A stretch of DNA of 64,000 nucleotides from an uncultured Collinsella sp. (GCA_900541145.1 UQIH01000005.1:1-64000); one strand, 5' to 3'; shown: positions 32,593-41,605, counted from the first letter of the stretch. Program-made: numbers and translations. Notes: generated by a model not told the origin, from the letters alone.

Positions 32593-33483
32593 CTACAGGG
32601 TTCGTCCGAGCCTGAGATCGAGCTCGGTTGTGGGGCATGCTGCCCGTTCGTGCGGCTCGCAAGCACCAAGGGCTCCAAAGCGATGGAGCGTTGCGGCGGG
32701 CGTGGTGTAGGCGAGCCGCAGCTGATGCTCGACAGGGGCACATCCGTCATTTTTGTAATGAGCCGCGTAGTACTGCGCGATGCTGGCGTTCATCTCGCTG
32801 CCATTGCGATGGCGCTCAAACTGGCGTCTGCAGGTCTCGATGATCTTTGCTACCGACTTGGGTGCCGTCGCGGGAACAAGGGCGAGATAGCCCTCAAATA
32901 GCTCGTTGATGCTCAGGAGGCACAGCAGGTCGATCAGCGTCCTTATGGCTGCTCCCTCGGCGGAAAAGCGCGCGGTCATGCGGTTATATCGGTTGCGGTC
33001 GACGATGGTCGCATGGGGTCTTGGAGTTTTCTGCCCCGTGGTCCCGGGCTTTTGCCGCGCCTGTGTATTGAGCTCGACGTTGCAGCGCTTGAGGCCGTCC
33101 AACGGAAGGAACAGTGCGGTGCGCAGGGTGTTTCGCTTGCTTTCGAGTTCATGACGCTCGTCGGGTTCCCATTCGAGCTTGAGTTTCGTGTCGAGCGCCG
33201 TAAGCATATGGGCTAGGCAGCCTACGGTAAGAACGCACGAATCGTTGTCGCGTTTTGGGGCATAGGGGTCTGTCAGCTTGCGAATGTCGGGGTCGCCCAT
33301 GATCTTTGCGCAGCGCTTCAGCAGTTGAGGGTGGTCGGCCAAGATCGTCGCGAGCGGTAGCGACGCGTAGTTCTTGATGGTCGCGGCGGCAAAGGCGGCG
33401 TCATATTCGTTTGCGTATGCTCGCTCAATGCGGGCATCCAGAATGCTTTTCTTATCGCCGTCTTCTGCGTGGTGGTTTGTCAT
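32593..33483 (-). CDS. Unknown protein of VirD4/ClpP cassette
   Basis: I do not recognise this 296-residue protein. It is mostly helical by eye, with many charged residues, no membrane segment and no signal peptide. Arg/Lys-rich stretches (KCNVELNTQARQKPG, HATIVDRNRYNRMTARF) could bind nucleic acid. ATG 33483 is chosen because GGAGA precedes it; the frame continues upstream to 33639 through a set of short repeats without support. It is the first gene of the three-gene minus-strand operon, 63 bases before the clpP-like gene. Confidence 0.75.
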   Translation of the reverse strand: MTNHHAEDGDKKSILDARIERAYANEYDAAFAAATIKNYASLPLATILADHPQLLKRCAKIMGDPDIRKLTDPYAPKRDNDSCVLTVGCLAHMLTALDTKLKLEWEPDERHELESKRNTLRTALFLPLDGLKRCNVELNTQARQKPGTTGQKTPRPHATIVDRNRYNRMTARFSAEGAAIRTLIDLLCLLSINELFEGYLALVPATAPKSVAKIIETCRRQFERHRNGSEMNASIAQYYAAHYKNDGCAPVEHQLRLAYTTPAATLHRFGALGACEPHERAACPTTELDLRLGRTL

Positions 33484-33500
33484 AGCTTCTCCAATCGGTT

Positions 33501-33576
33501 GATGTTCGTGCTGTTTGTTGATGTGTTGGTTGTCGTGAGTGATGTGCTTGCCGTGGGTGATGTGCTGACGTTGGGG
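33501..33576. repeat. Short imperfect tandem repeats upstream of cassette
   Basis: The plus strand shows four units starting GATGT at 33501, 33520, 33541 and 33559, 18-21 bases apart, with shared GTG/TTG content (for example GATGTGCTTGCCGTGGGT and GATGTGCTGACGTTGGGG). They lie just before the unknown-gene start and may be regulator-binding sites or iteron-like. Confidence 0.5.
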
Positions 33577-33973
33577 TGCTATGCGGTTTTCAATGAGCCC
33601 GTGAGGCAGTTGCTGCAGGGGCGGGATGGAACGGCCCATGCAAGGCGGAAGGCATCGTGCTCAAAATCGAGACAGCAATGCCCTGGGTGCCTCACATGTG
33701 GCAGTTACCTCATTAAGTTGTCATTGCGTTTGGGGTTGTACTTTGCCGATCTTCCTTCTCTTACACGCTAAAACTCAAACTTCATATGCTCGATCTACTT
33801 AAAACCGCAACGGCGGTCTTTTATCAACTTATATGTCGGAACGCGTCTTTGCAAGTACTTTTTTTGCGTTTGTTTCAAATGGGGTGGTTTTGCAACCGTC
33901 ATACGTGCGCTGTGCGAACGTGCCCCGGCTCGGATAAGATAGTGCGCGATAAAAACGATGCAAGGAGGCACAT
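33577..33973. other. Gap between cassette and HAD gene
   Basis: About 400 bases, more AT-rich than the surroundings, with no supported gene. A small symmetrical hairpin AAAACCGC/GCGGTCTTTT sits at 33799-33820 and could terminate transcripts. The ribosome binding site AAGGAGG of the next gene ends the gap. Confidence 0.4.
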
Positions 33974-34816
33974 ATGGCAATTAAAGCCATCGCAATGGAT
34001 ATCGACGGTACGCTCACCAACGACCAAAAGGTCATTAGCCCGCGTACGCGCGAGAAGCTGCTCGCGGCGCAGGAGTCGGGCATTAAGCTCATCTTGGCTT
34101 CGGGTCGTCCCGCATGGGGGCTACATGCTCTGGCACAGGAGCTCGACCTCCAAAACCATGACGGTCTGCTAGTCGCTTTCAATGGCGCGCATGTTGTCGA
34201 CGCTCAGACCGATGAGGTCCTTTTTGACCAGGCCATGCCAGCTGACGAACTGCACCGTCTGATTGATCACCTGCAAAACTATGATGTGATCCCCATGATC
34301 TCGCTCGGGCGCGACCTGCATGTAGAGGACTCGTATCGCTGCATGATTACACTGCCGGACGGCTCGCAGAAGAATATCGTCAAATACGAGCGCGATGCCT
34401 GCGACCTTAAGATCCGCGAGGTCGAGAGCTTGCATGAGGTCGTGGACACTTATCCCGTAGACAAGCTGCTGACGGCAGGCGATCCGGCCTACCTGCAGGC
34501 GCATTACGAGGAGATGTACGCGCCCTTTACCCAGACGCTTTCGGGTATGTTTACGGCCGACTGGTACTTTGAGTACACGGCGCCCGGTATTGACAAGGCC
34601 CGCGCGCTCGAGGGTGCCCTGCCCAAGCTCGGCATCGATGCCAGCGAGGTCGTCTCGTTTGGCGACGGCCAGAATGACAAGTCTATGATTGAGTGGGCCG
34701 GAACCGGTGTTGCCATGGGCAACGCCATCGATGAGGTCAAGGCTGTGGCCCAGATGGTGACCGCCAATAATAACGAAGACGGCATTGCGGTGGCGCTGGA
34801 TAAGCTGCTGGGTTAG
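33974..34816 (+). CDS. Cof-type HAD family phosphatase
   Basis: The 280-residue protein has MDIDGTLTNDQK (nucleophile Asp), ILASGRP, a type IIB cap domain and SFGDGQNDKSMIEWAGTGVAMGNA with the acidic motif. It belongs to the Cof/YidA group acting on sugar phosphates or similar small molecules; exact substrate unknown. AAGGAGG precedes ATG 33974. A terminator lies between it and the next HAD gene. Confidence 0.94.
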   Translation: MAIKAIAMDIDGTLTNDQKVISPRTREKLLAAQESGIKLILASGRPAWGLHALAQELDLQNHDGLLVAFNGAHVVDAQTDEVLFDQAMPADELHRLIDHLQNYDVIPMISLGRDLHVEDSYRCMITLPDGSQKNIVKYERDACDLKIREVESLHEVVDTYPVDKLLTAGDPAYLQAHYEEMYAPFTQTLSGMFTADWYFEYTAPGIDKARALEGALPKLGIDASEVVSFGDGQNDKSMIEWAGTGVAMGNAIDEVKAVAQMVTANNNEDGIAVALDKLLG

Positions 34817-34838
34817 AATCGCCGATAGTGCATGGCTC

Positions 34839-34865
34839 GGGCGTCCGCTTGCGGGCGCCCTTTTG
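34839..34865 (+). terminator. Terminator between two HAD genes
   Basis: GGGCGTCCGC pairs with GCGGGCGCCC around TT, followed by TTTTG. It ends only 15 bases before the next start codon. Confidence 0.75.
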
Positions 34866-34879
34866 TTAGGGAGGGTGCC

Positions 34880-35539
34880 GTGTCCGCATTTCCGTTCGAC
34901 GCCGTTATCTTTGACATGGACGGCGTCATTGTCGATACCGAGTATTACTACCTGGGCGAGACTGCCGCGTTTGCCAAGGAGCTTGGGCTTAATCTGACTC
35001 AAGAGGAGTTGAACGGGCAGGTCGGTACCTCGCATCAGTTCTTCCTGCATATGCTGGTCGATTGGTTTGAGCGTGCCGGTAAGGGGCATTTCACTGGCGA
35101 GGAAGCGTTGGCCCGTTGGGACGAATGGGCTCATAAGCGTCCGCGCGACTATCAGGCTTTGATTAACCCAGGCGCCGTGGATACGATTCGAGAGCTGCCG
35201 CGCCGCGGCGTTCGCGTGGCGCTTGCCAGCTCGTCTCCCATGGTTAGCATCGAGGAAGTGCTCAATGCGTGCGGGCTGTCGGATGCCTTTGAGTATGTGG
35301 TGAGCGGCGAGCAGTTTAAGGAGAGCAAGCCCGAGCCCGACATCTACCTGCATGCGCTGGACCTGCTGGGACTGCCCGCGAATCGCTGCTGCTGCGTTGA
35401 GGATTCGGTGCCTGGCATCACCGCTGGCAAGCGAGCCGGCCTGACAGTCATTGCCAAGCGCGAGGAACGCTTTGGCTTTAGCCAGGATGCCGCGGACAAG
35501 ATTATCGACCAGCTGCCGGAGCTGCTCACGCTTTCTTAG
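34880..35539 (+). CDS. HAD-superfamily hydrolase, beta-phosphoglucomutase-like
   Basis: The 219-residue protein has IFDMDGVIVDTE, the cap domain, LASSSP, KESKPEPDIYLHAL and VEDSVPGITAGKRAGL, which are the motifs of the subfamily IA phosphatases/mutases that includes beta-phosphoglucomutase. Substrate is unknown. The GTG at 34880 is supported by TAGGGAGG; the frame from 34832 would pass through the terminator stem, so that start is rejected. It ends about 150 bases before the GntR gene. Confidence 0.92.
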   Translation: MSAFPFDAVIFDMDGVIVDTEYYYLGETAAFAKELGLNLTQEELNGQVGTSHQFFLHMLVDWFERAGKGHFTGEEALARWDEWAHKRPRDYQALINPGAVDTIRELPRRGVRVALASSSPMVSIEEVLNACGLSDAFEYVVSGEQFKESKPEPDIYLHALDLLGLPANRCCCVEDSVPGITAGKRAGLTVIAKREERFGFSQDAADKIIDQLPELLTLS

Positions 35540-35622
35540 GAGCGCGGTAGTTGCGCGTTTTTCGGGTCTGATGAGTAAATAGCCAACATTTTGGTGCGGC
35601 AGCAAGCATACTTTATGCTAAT

Positions 35623-35664
35623 GCGGGCTTAAGGGCTTGTTGAATGCCCTTAAGCCCGCTTTTG
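35623..35664 (+). terminator. Terminator before gntR
   Basis: A perfect 14-bp stem (35623-35636 with 35646-35659) is followed by TTTTG, 26 bases before the GntR start. Confidence 0.85.
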
Positions 35665-35689
35665 ACTTAATTGGGCTGGGAGAGGGTAT

Positions 35690-36433
35690 ATGCCACCGAC
35701 TGAAGGACTAACTGACGGTAAAGCAGCGATACCGCTGTACCAACAGGTTATCGATATCATTAAAAACGAAATCAATTCCGGTGCCTACAAGGCGGGCGCG
35801 CGGATACCCAACGAATTCGAATTGGCTGAGAACTATAAAGTTGGCCGCGTTACCGTGCGACGCGCTATTGAGGAGCTCGTCCAGCAGGGCTATCTAACGA
35901 AGAGGCAGGGGAAAGGCACGTTTGTCAATGCCCCCAAGCTTAAGCGCAAGATTCGCCAGAAGGATGACGTCCAGAGTTTTTCGGACGCATGCCGCGTTAA
36001 CGGAATGGAGCCGGGGGCGTGCGTCATTTCGAGAAAGATACTGCCGGCAGATTCTACCGAAGCGCAGTTCTTTGGTGTTCCCGTTGGAACTGATTTGATT
36101 TGCGTTGAGCGTGTACGTACTGCCGATGGAGTCCCCGTCATGCTCGAGAACAACATATACGTTTACGAGGACAACGCCTATCTATCAACGGCACCTCTAT
36201 CTAACCAATCCATTTTTGAGTTCGTGCGCAACCGGACGGGCCGCACGCCCGCGTTTACCGACCCGTGCACGCTCGAGATCGCGTGCGCGTCGCCCGAGGT
36301 CGCTCGACTGTTGGCAGTTCCCGTTGGCGAACCCTTGTTTTATATGGAAGCCTTCTTTTTCGATGAGCAGCGACGGCCGTTTATCATCGGTCGTCAGCGG
36401 ATCGTTGGGTCTCGCTACGTTTTTGACATCTAG
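35690..36433 (+). CDS. GntR-family regulator (HutC/FrlR subfamily)
   Basis: The 247-residue protein has a GntR winged helix (about 15-80: IPLYQQVIDIIKNEINSGAYKAGARIPNEFELAENYKVGRVTVRRAIEEL, then GYLTKRQGKGTFV) and a C-terminal UTRA ligand-binding domain, the HutC type to which FrlR belongs. It is at the head of the catabolic locus and probably represses it until a phosphorylated sugar or amino-sugar binds. GGGAGAGGG precedes ATG 35690. A perfect inverted repeat at 36587-36609 before the permease is a possible operator. Confidence 0.9.
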   Translation: MPPTEGLTDGKAAIPLYQQVIDIIKNEINSGAYKAGARIPNEFELAENYKVGRVTVRRAIEELVQQGYLTKRQGKGTFVNAPKLKRKIRQKDDVQSFSDACRVNGMEPGACVISRKILPADSTEAQFFGVPVGTDLICVERVRTADGVPVMLENNIYVYEDNAYLSTAPLSNQSIFEFVRNRTGRTPAFTDPCTLEIACASPEVARLLAVPVGEPLFYMEAFFFDEQRRPFIIGRQRIVGSRYVFDI

Positions 36434-36445
36434 GACATTGCGAAT

Positions 36446-36481
36446 GGAAGCGCCCGGTGGATCATCTCACCGGGCGTTTCC
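36446..36481 (+). terminator. Hairpin after gntR
   Basis: A 14-bp stem (36446-36459 with 36468-36481, one mismatch-type pair) has no long T-run. It probably ends the gntR transcript. Confidence 0.6.
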
Positions 36482-36543
36482 ATACCGTTCACGGCGCGAA
36501 CACAACCGTTCAACCGCGTTGCGGCAATCAGTTTGAAATTATC

Positions 36544-36609
36544 TTGATGAAGGAAAAAGCTGCTGGTAATCTATGGGACGTCATAGAACGTTTGCCTTAT
36601 GCAAACGTT
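36544..36609 (+). promoter_or_regulatory. Promoter and candidate operator of catabolic locus
   Basis: TTGATG (36544), a 17-base spacer and TAATCT (36567) form a weak promoter. Just after the expected start site, AACGTTTGC-CTTAT-GCAAACGTT (36587-36609) is a perfect 9-bp inverted repeat, suited to bind the GntR regulator or to form a hairpin. Confidence 0.5.
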
Positions 36610-36651
36610 GAAGCGAGATGCGATGCAGTCTCGAGTTCTTTGGAGGTATCT

Positions 36652-38115
36652 ATGTCAGATACGAAGGCGAAGAAGACAAACAGACGTTTTAAGTTCAAAT
36701 TACCGCATGTCTATACGATCATGTTCTTGCTGATCGTTGTCTTTGCGGTCCTGACTTGGATCGTTCCCTCTGGTCAGTATCAGCGCAAGACGATTTCGAC
36801 AGCGGCGGGCGAGCGTGAAGTCGCCGTTGCTGGAACCTATGAACAGGTCGATAAGAACTACACCGATTCCGAGACCGGCGAGACCATCAATCTGGGCCAG
36901 GATATCTTCGCGGTTCTGCAAGCGCCCACCAAGGGTATCCAAGAGGCTGCCGACGTCGTTGCGTTCGTCTTATTGATTGGCGGATCGTTCGCGATCATCA
37001 CCAAGACCAACGCTTTGAATGCCGGCATGAGCCGTGTGATTAAAAAGCTCAAGAACAAGGACATCCTCATCATCCCCATCACGATGACATTGCTGTCCAT
37101 TTGCGGCACTACGTTTGGTATGTCTGAGGAAGCCCTGCCGTTCTATGCCATCTTCATTCCCATCATGATGGGTATCGGTTATGACTCGATGACGGCATTC
37201 ATCATCTGCTTCCTTGGTCCTAACCTGGGATATTGTGCTTCGACCATCGACCCGTTTAATGTTTTGATCGCCCAAGGCATCATTGGCATCGAGGGTAATC
37301 CGCAACTGTGGCTGCGCGCCGTTTCTTGGGTCATCTTCACTGCCGTCGGTATCGCATGGGCCATGCGCTACGCCATGCGCGTCAAGAAAAACCCCGAGTC
37401 GTCCATTGTGTACGAGGACGATAAGCTCAAGCGTATCGAGTTTTCCGTGACCGATGCCTCCATCGAGGAAGAGTTCACTATCCGTCAGAAGCTCGTGCTT
37501 ATCGATTTTGCTTGCGGTATGGGCATTATCGTCTGGGGTCTTGTTACCCAGGGCTGGTACATGAATGAGATTTCCGCCGTGTTCCTTGGCATGGGCTTGC
37601 TTGCCGGTATCCTGGGCGGCCTTGACCAGCAGACGATCGCAGAGGAGTTCGTTAAGGGTCTCGCCGACTTTGCGTACGCTGCCATCGTTATCGGTATCGC
37701 TCGCGGTATTCTGGTCATCGCCGAGGGCGGCATGATCATCGACACCATCCTCCAGGCGCTCGCTACCGCGCTTGCCGGTGCACCCGCCGCCGTCTACACC
37801 ACGTTTATGTATATCGTCCTTGGCCTGCTCTCTTTGCTGGTTCCCTCGAGTTCTGGCCTGGCGGCGCTCACCATGCCCGTTATGGGCCCCCTGACCGAGC
37901 TCATGGGCCTCAATCCCGAGGCGGCCGTCACCGCGCTCCAGTTTGCCAACCAGACCATCAACACCATCAGCCCCGTGGCGGGCATGACGGTCGCCGGTCT
38001 TGCCGTGGCTAGGATTTCGTTTGGCCAATGGTGGAAGACCATTTGGAAGTTCTTCATTTTCATGGTCGTCTTTGGCCTGATCGTAACGGCAATCTCTGGC
38101 ATGCTTCCGGTGTAG
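36652..38115 (+). CDS. YfcC-family membrane transporter
   Basis: The 487-residue protein has about 12 membrane segments and the YfcC/C4-dicarboxylate-carrier pattern: LPHVYTIMFLLIVVFAVLTWIVPSGQYQR at the start, a periplasmic loop (about 45-95), TTFGMSEEALPFYAIFIPIMMGIGYDSM and SLLVPSSSGLAALTMPVMGPL near the end. Known relatives move dicarboxylates, amino acids or peptides. In this locus it is probably the uptake system for the substrate. TGGAGG precedes ATG 36652; the frame upstream covers the promoter and is rejected. Confidence 0.9.
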   Translation: MSDTKAKKTNRRFKFKLPHVYTIMFLLIVVFAVLTWIVPSGQYQRKTISTAAGEREVAVAGTYEQVDKNYTDSETGETINLGQDIFAVLQAPTKGIQEAADVVAFVLLIGGSFAIITKTNALNAGMSRVIKKLKNKDILIIPITMTLLSICGTTFGMSEEALPFYAIFIPIMMGIGYDSMTAFIICFLGPNLGYCASTIDPFNVLIAQGIIGIEGNPQLWLRAVSWVIFTAVGIAWAMRYAMRVKKNPESSIVYEDDKLKRIEFSVTDASIEEEFTIRQKLVLIDFACGMGIIVWGLVTQGWYMNEISAVFLGMGLLAGILGGLDQQTIAEEFVKGLADFAYAAIVIGIARGILVIAEGGMIIDTILQALATALAGAPAAVYTTFMYIVLGLLSLLVPSSSGLAALTMPVMGPLTELMGLNPEAAVTALQFANQTINTISPVAGMTVAGLAVARISFGQWWKTIWKFFIFMVVFGLIVTAISGMLPV

Positions 38116-38124
38116 GTGGTTGTG

Positions 38125-39708
38125 ATGTCTGATCGTTTGACGGTCCTGACGTCTAAGAGCGTCTTTACCGGTACGGGGGACCTGCCGTTTGAAGGTTTCG
38201 TAGCGGTCCGTGGCAATCGAATTGAGGCTGTTGGCACCAAGTGTGAGGTAGCTTCGTATTTGACCCAGGCGGACGAGGTAGTTGACCTGGGCGACCGCAC
38301 CGTCATGCCTGGCCTGATCGATGTACATACCTTCTATACAGGCTGGGCGCTGCGGACGTTGGGGTCTGATCTGTCCGGCATCGCTGATGCCAAAGAGGCC
38401 GTGTCGCTCTTGCGTGCATGGAAAGAAGATCATCCGGATTGCGCGGCGGCTTTTGGCCACAACCTACCCGAAACGTTGGCATCGGATGCCGAGAACGCAA
38501 ATACAGCAGCTGTGTTTGACGATTGTTTTGGCGATATCCCCGTCGTCTGCTTTACATCGGGTGCGGAGACTTGCGTTCTCAATGCTGCCGCCAGTGCGCG
38601 ATACGGCTTTACACCCCAGGCGTGCTATGCCGAGAAGATCTGGCGCATGATGAGCGATTTCCTCGCGCTGCCCGAGGTGCGTGCCGGGTATTCGGACTAC
38701 ATGAGCACGCTTAACGAGCGCGGCGTTACCGCCATCAAGGAAATGGCGTTTGATGACTACTACGGCTTTGCCGACGAAATGGCTCGCCGCGAGGAATCTG
38801 GTGAGCTGACGGTTCGCGTCTCTATGATGTCGCAGCCGGTGGGTGCCGGTGCAAATCTGCCATATGCTCGTGAGGCACGAGAGCGCTTCCGGGGGCCGTT
38901 CGTTCGTTTTTCTGGCTTCAACCGTATGACCGATCGCGGCGTATGGGCGGGGCTTGCCGAGATGATAGACCCCTATGAGGACTCGGCCGATGCGGGCGCT
39001 GCCGGCAAGACGGTCGTCGAGGAGCCAGAGTGGGATCTGATTGAGAACGAGCTGCGTGCAATTGATGCTGACGGCTTCCGATATTCCTTGCATTGCCAGG
39101 GCGATGGCGCCGTTCGTCGCACCGTGGCGCTCTATGCCTCGCTGCCTCGAGACGAGCATGGACGGATGCTTCGTCGCCATGCGATTACCGATCTCGAGAA
39201 CTCTGACCCGACCGATCTTGTCAAGTTTGGCAAGTTGGGTGGAATTTGCGAGGTCTATCCGCAGATTCTGACGCTGGACCGGCGCGAGGATTGCCTGTCG
39301 ATGATGCGTCGACAAATTGGCGAGACGCGACTTTTGCACAGCTGGAATCGCCGCGGCATGGAAGATTCCGGATGCACAGTGTGCTGTGGCACGGATTTGC
39401 CGCTGTTGATTCCGAGCTTGGGCGAGTCAATCTACAGTGCGTGCGGCGGATACTTCGACGACGGACTGCCCGTGAATGAGGTCAACACGCTGACGCTTGT
39501 CGAGCTCTTGTGCGCTTGGACTGCCGGGGGCGCGTACGACCTGATGCGCGAAGACGAGCTGGGTACGCTTGAGGTTGGCAAGCTTGCCGATATCTGCGTG
39601 CTCGATCGGGATGTGTTCGACCTCGATTATCGCGACGCACGTGATCTTGCGGTTGACATGACGATGTCGGACGGACAAATCGTGTTCGATCGAAATAAGG
39701 AGGCATAA
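38125..39708 (+). CDS. Amidohydrolase family protein (YtcJ-like)
   Basis: The 527-residue protein has the amidohydrolase-3 layout: N-terminal small beta domain, MPGLIDVH (metal site, second His replaced by T-F), a long barrel with FRYSLHCQGDGAVRRTVALYA, and C-terminal GKLADICVLDRDVFDLD. The usual HxH of MPGxxDxHxH is incomplete (VHTF), so metal use may differ. It may cleave an amide or N-formyl group from the imported compound. ATG 38125 has TAGGTGG upstream. It overlaps closely with its neighbours in one operon. Confidence 0.85.
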   Translation: MSDRLTVLTSKSVFTGTGDLPFEGFVAVRGNRIEAVGTKCEVASYLTQADEVVDLGDRTVMPGLIDVHTFYTGWALRTLGSDLSGIADAKEAVSLLRAWKEDHPDCAAAFGHNLPETLASDAENANTAAVFDDCFGDIPVVCFTSGAETCVLNAAASARYGFTPQACYAEKIWRMMSDFLALPEVRAGYSDYMSTLNERGVTAIKEMAFDDYYGFADEMARREESGELTVRVSMMSQPVGAGANLPYAREARERFRGPFVRFSGFNRMTDRGVWAGLAEMIDPYEDSADAGAAGKTVVEEPEWDLIENELRAIDADGFRYSLHCQGDGAVRRTVALYASLPRDEHGRMLRRHAITDLENSDPTDLVKFGKLGGICEVYPQILTLDRREDCLSMMRRQIGETRLLHSWNRRGMEDSGCTVCCGTDLPLLIPSLGESIYSACGGYFDDGLPVNEVNTLTLVELLCAWTAGGAYDLMREDELGTLEVGKLADICVLDRDVFDLDYRDARDLAVDMTMSDGQIVFDRNKEA

Positions 39709-39709
39709 G

Positions 39710-40561
39710 ATGCCTGAATCCAAACCGACGCTGCGCCGCGAGCAGATTGCGGGCATGAATATCCACTACATCATGTGGTCGCTCGATTACTTCCTTGATG
39801 TGCAGCAGCGCTTGGGCTTTGAGTCCATTGAGCTGTGGTGTGCGGAGCCGCATGTGACGCTCGACCACACGGGCTACTTTGAGGCTGAGGTCCTGGCGAA
39901 AAAGGCTGCAGACCGTGGGCTTAGGTATCGTACTCTGTGCCCCGAGAATGTTGTCTATCCTTGGCAGTACTGCGCACGCAAACCGCTGCATGAACAGCGC
40001 AGCCTGGCGTACTTTAAGCACGGCATTGAGCTTGCCGAGGTACTTGGGTGCGACCGTATGTCCGTCAACTCGGGCTGGGGCGACTGGGACGAGGACCGCG
40101 AGGAAGCCTGGAAGCGCAGCCGCGAGCACTTGTCCATTCTGGCGGAGTATGCCGGCGAGCACGGTCTGGTGCTTACGATGGAAAGTCTGCGTCCCGAGGA
40201 GAGCAACCTTGTGACGACGGTTTCCGATGCGAAGCGCATGATTGACGAGGTCGCGAGCCCGTACTTACAGCCCATGGTTGATACAACCGCGATGGGCGTT
40301 GCAGGCGAGACGCTCGAGGACTGGTTTGCCGCCTTTGGTGATGGGGCAATTCACGAGATGCACTTTATCGACGGTGACCCGTATGGCCATCTGGTGTGGG
40401 GCGATGGCAAGCACGATATGGACGCCTTCGTCGCCACGCTCAACGCCCATGGTTTCGACGGCATGCTGGGCCAGGAAATCACGGACGGTCGTTACTACGA
40501 TGATCCGGCGGCGGCAGATGCCAAGAACATGGCCGCATTCGAGAAATATCTGATTGACTAA
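39710..40561 (+). CDS. Sugar isomerase/epimerase, FrlC-like
   Basis: The 283-residue TIM-barrel protein (AP-endonuclease-2 family) resembles fructoselysine 3-epimerase FrlC: LGFESIELWCAEPH, GLRYRTLCPENVVYPWQYC, RMSVNSGWGDWDEDREEAWKRS, LVLTMESLRPEESNLV (catalytic Glu), MVDTTAM, EMHFIDGDPYGHLVWGDG and GQEITDGRYYDDP. It may epimerise a fructosamine or ketose. AAGGAGG precedes the ATG, one base after the amidohydrolase stop. Its neighbours encode FrlB- and FrlD-like proteins, which supports the family assignment. Confidence 0.85.
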   Translation: MPESKPTLRREQIAGMNIHYIMWSLDYFLDVQQRLGFESIELWCAEPHVTLDHTGYFEAEVLAKKAADRGLRYRTLCPENVVYPWQYCARKPLHEQRSLAYFKHGIELAEVLGCDRMSVNSGWGDWDEDREEAWKRSREHLSILAEYAGEHGLVLTMESLRPEESNLVTTVSDAKRMIDEVASPYLQPMVDTTAMGVAGETLEDWFAAFGDGAIHEMHFIDGDPYGHLVWGDGKHDMDAFVATLNAHGFDGMLGQEITDGRYYDDPAAADAKNMAAFEKYLID

Positions 40562-40622
40562 AACAACTATCGGCCACGCAGCCAACGTCATTGATTGCGG
40601 CCAAACAAGAAAGGAACTGGAT

Positions 40623-41591
40623 ATGAACGCACACGATCTGATCAAAGAGGCAATTGCCGAGAAGGGCAAGTTCGACAGCGTCTACTGGATTGCTTGCGGT
40701 GGCTCCATGATCGATTTGATCCCGGCCCATGAGCTTCTGCAGCGCGAGGCAACCACCTTCACTTCGTATATCTATACGGCTCGCGAGTTCGATATCATGC
40801 GTCCGCGTCGTCTGGGCGAGAAGTCCCTGGTCATCGCTTGTAGCCACAGTGGTAACACCCCTGAGGTCGTCGAGGGCTGCGAGATTGCCCTTGCTGCCGG
40901 CGCTACGGTGATCGCCCAGACCGACAACGCTGGATCTAAGATCGACACCGGTAAATGGACCACGTGGGTCTACCCGTGGGGCGAGGGCGTGCCGCAGGCC
41001 GAGGTCCCCGCTGGCATTTCGCTGTCGCTTGCGGCCGAGCTGCTCGATCAGCAGGAGGGCTACGCCGATCTTGCCGATATGTATGCCGGTATCGCCGAGA
41101 TGGATAAGATTCTTCCCCCGGCACGTGAGAAGGTAAATGCCGAGCTGGGCGATCGTTTTGCCAAGCTTTGCCAGGAGCACGAGTTCTTCTATATTCTGGG
41201 CAGCGGTCCCAACTTTAGCCAGACCTACGGTTTCGCTATCTGCTCTCTTATGGAGATGCAGTGGCAGCATTGCAGCTACATCCACTCTGCCGAGTACTTC
41301 CATGGCCCCTTCGAGGCTACTCAGGATGGCGTTTTTTACTTCCTGCAGATGGGCTCCAGCGAGTGCCGTGCTATGGACGAGCGCGCCCTGGCGTTCCTTA
41401 AGACGCATACCGATACGCTGATGGTGCTCGATGCCAAGGAGTACGGTATGGAAGCCGTGCCGGCGAGCGTCCGTGCCTATCTGGACCCGGTGCTGTTCTA
41501 CGCCATGAACTGCGAGCTGCGTGCTGCACGCGGCAAGGTGTTTGATCACGATCCCGATTTCCGTCGCTATATGGGTGTTGTCGAGTACTAG
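40623..41591 (+). CDS. SIS-domain protein, FrlB-like deglycase
   Basis: The 322-residue protein has two SIS domains: SVYWIACGGSMIDLIPAHELLQRE, VIACSHSGNTPEVVEG, then FFYILGSGPNFSQTYGFAICSLMEMQWQHCSYIHSAEYFHGPFEAT. The last motif (EYFHGPFE) is typical of fructoselysine-6-phosphate deglycase FrlB and FraB, which cleave phosphorylated Amadori products to glucose 6-phosphate and an amine. ATG 40623 follows AAAGGA; the frame from 40554 is rejected. The kinase genes that would supply its substrate follow directly. Confidence 0.87.
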   Translation: MNAHDLIKEAIAEKGKFDSVYWIACGGSMIDLIPAHELLQREATTFTSYIYTAREFDIMRPRRLGEKSLVIACSHSGNTPEVVEGCEIALAAGATVIAQTDNAGSKIDTGKWTTWVYPWGEGVPQAEVPAGISLSLAAELLDQQEGYADLADMYAGIAEMDKILPPAREKVNAELGDRFAKLCQEHEFFYILGSGPNFSQTYGFAICSLMEMQWQHCSYIHSAEYFHGPFEATQDGVFYFLQMGSSECRAMDERALAFLKTHTDTLMVLDAKEYGMEAVPASVRAYLDPVLFYAMNCELRAARGKVFDHDPDFRRYMGVVEY

Positions 41592-41605
41592 AAGGGGCAA
41601 AGGCC

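Noticed and set aside
36970..38460. Minus-strand frame opposite the YfcC permease (496 codons)
   Set aside because: Antisense of a well-supported gene; no domain and no start site.
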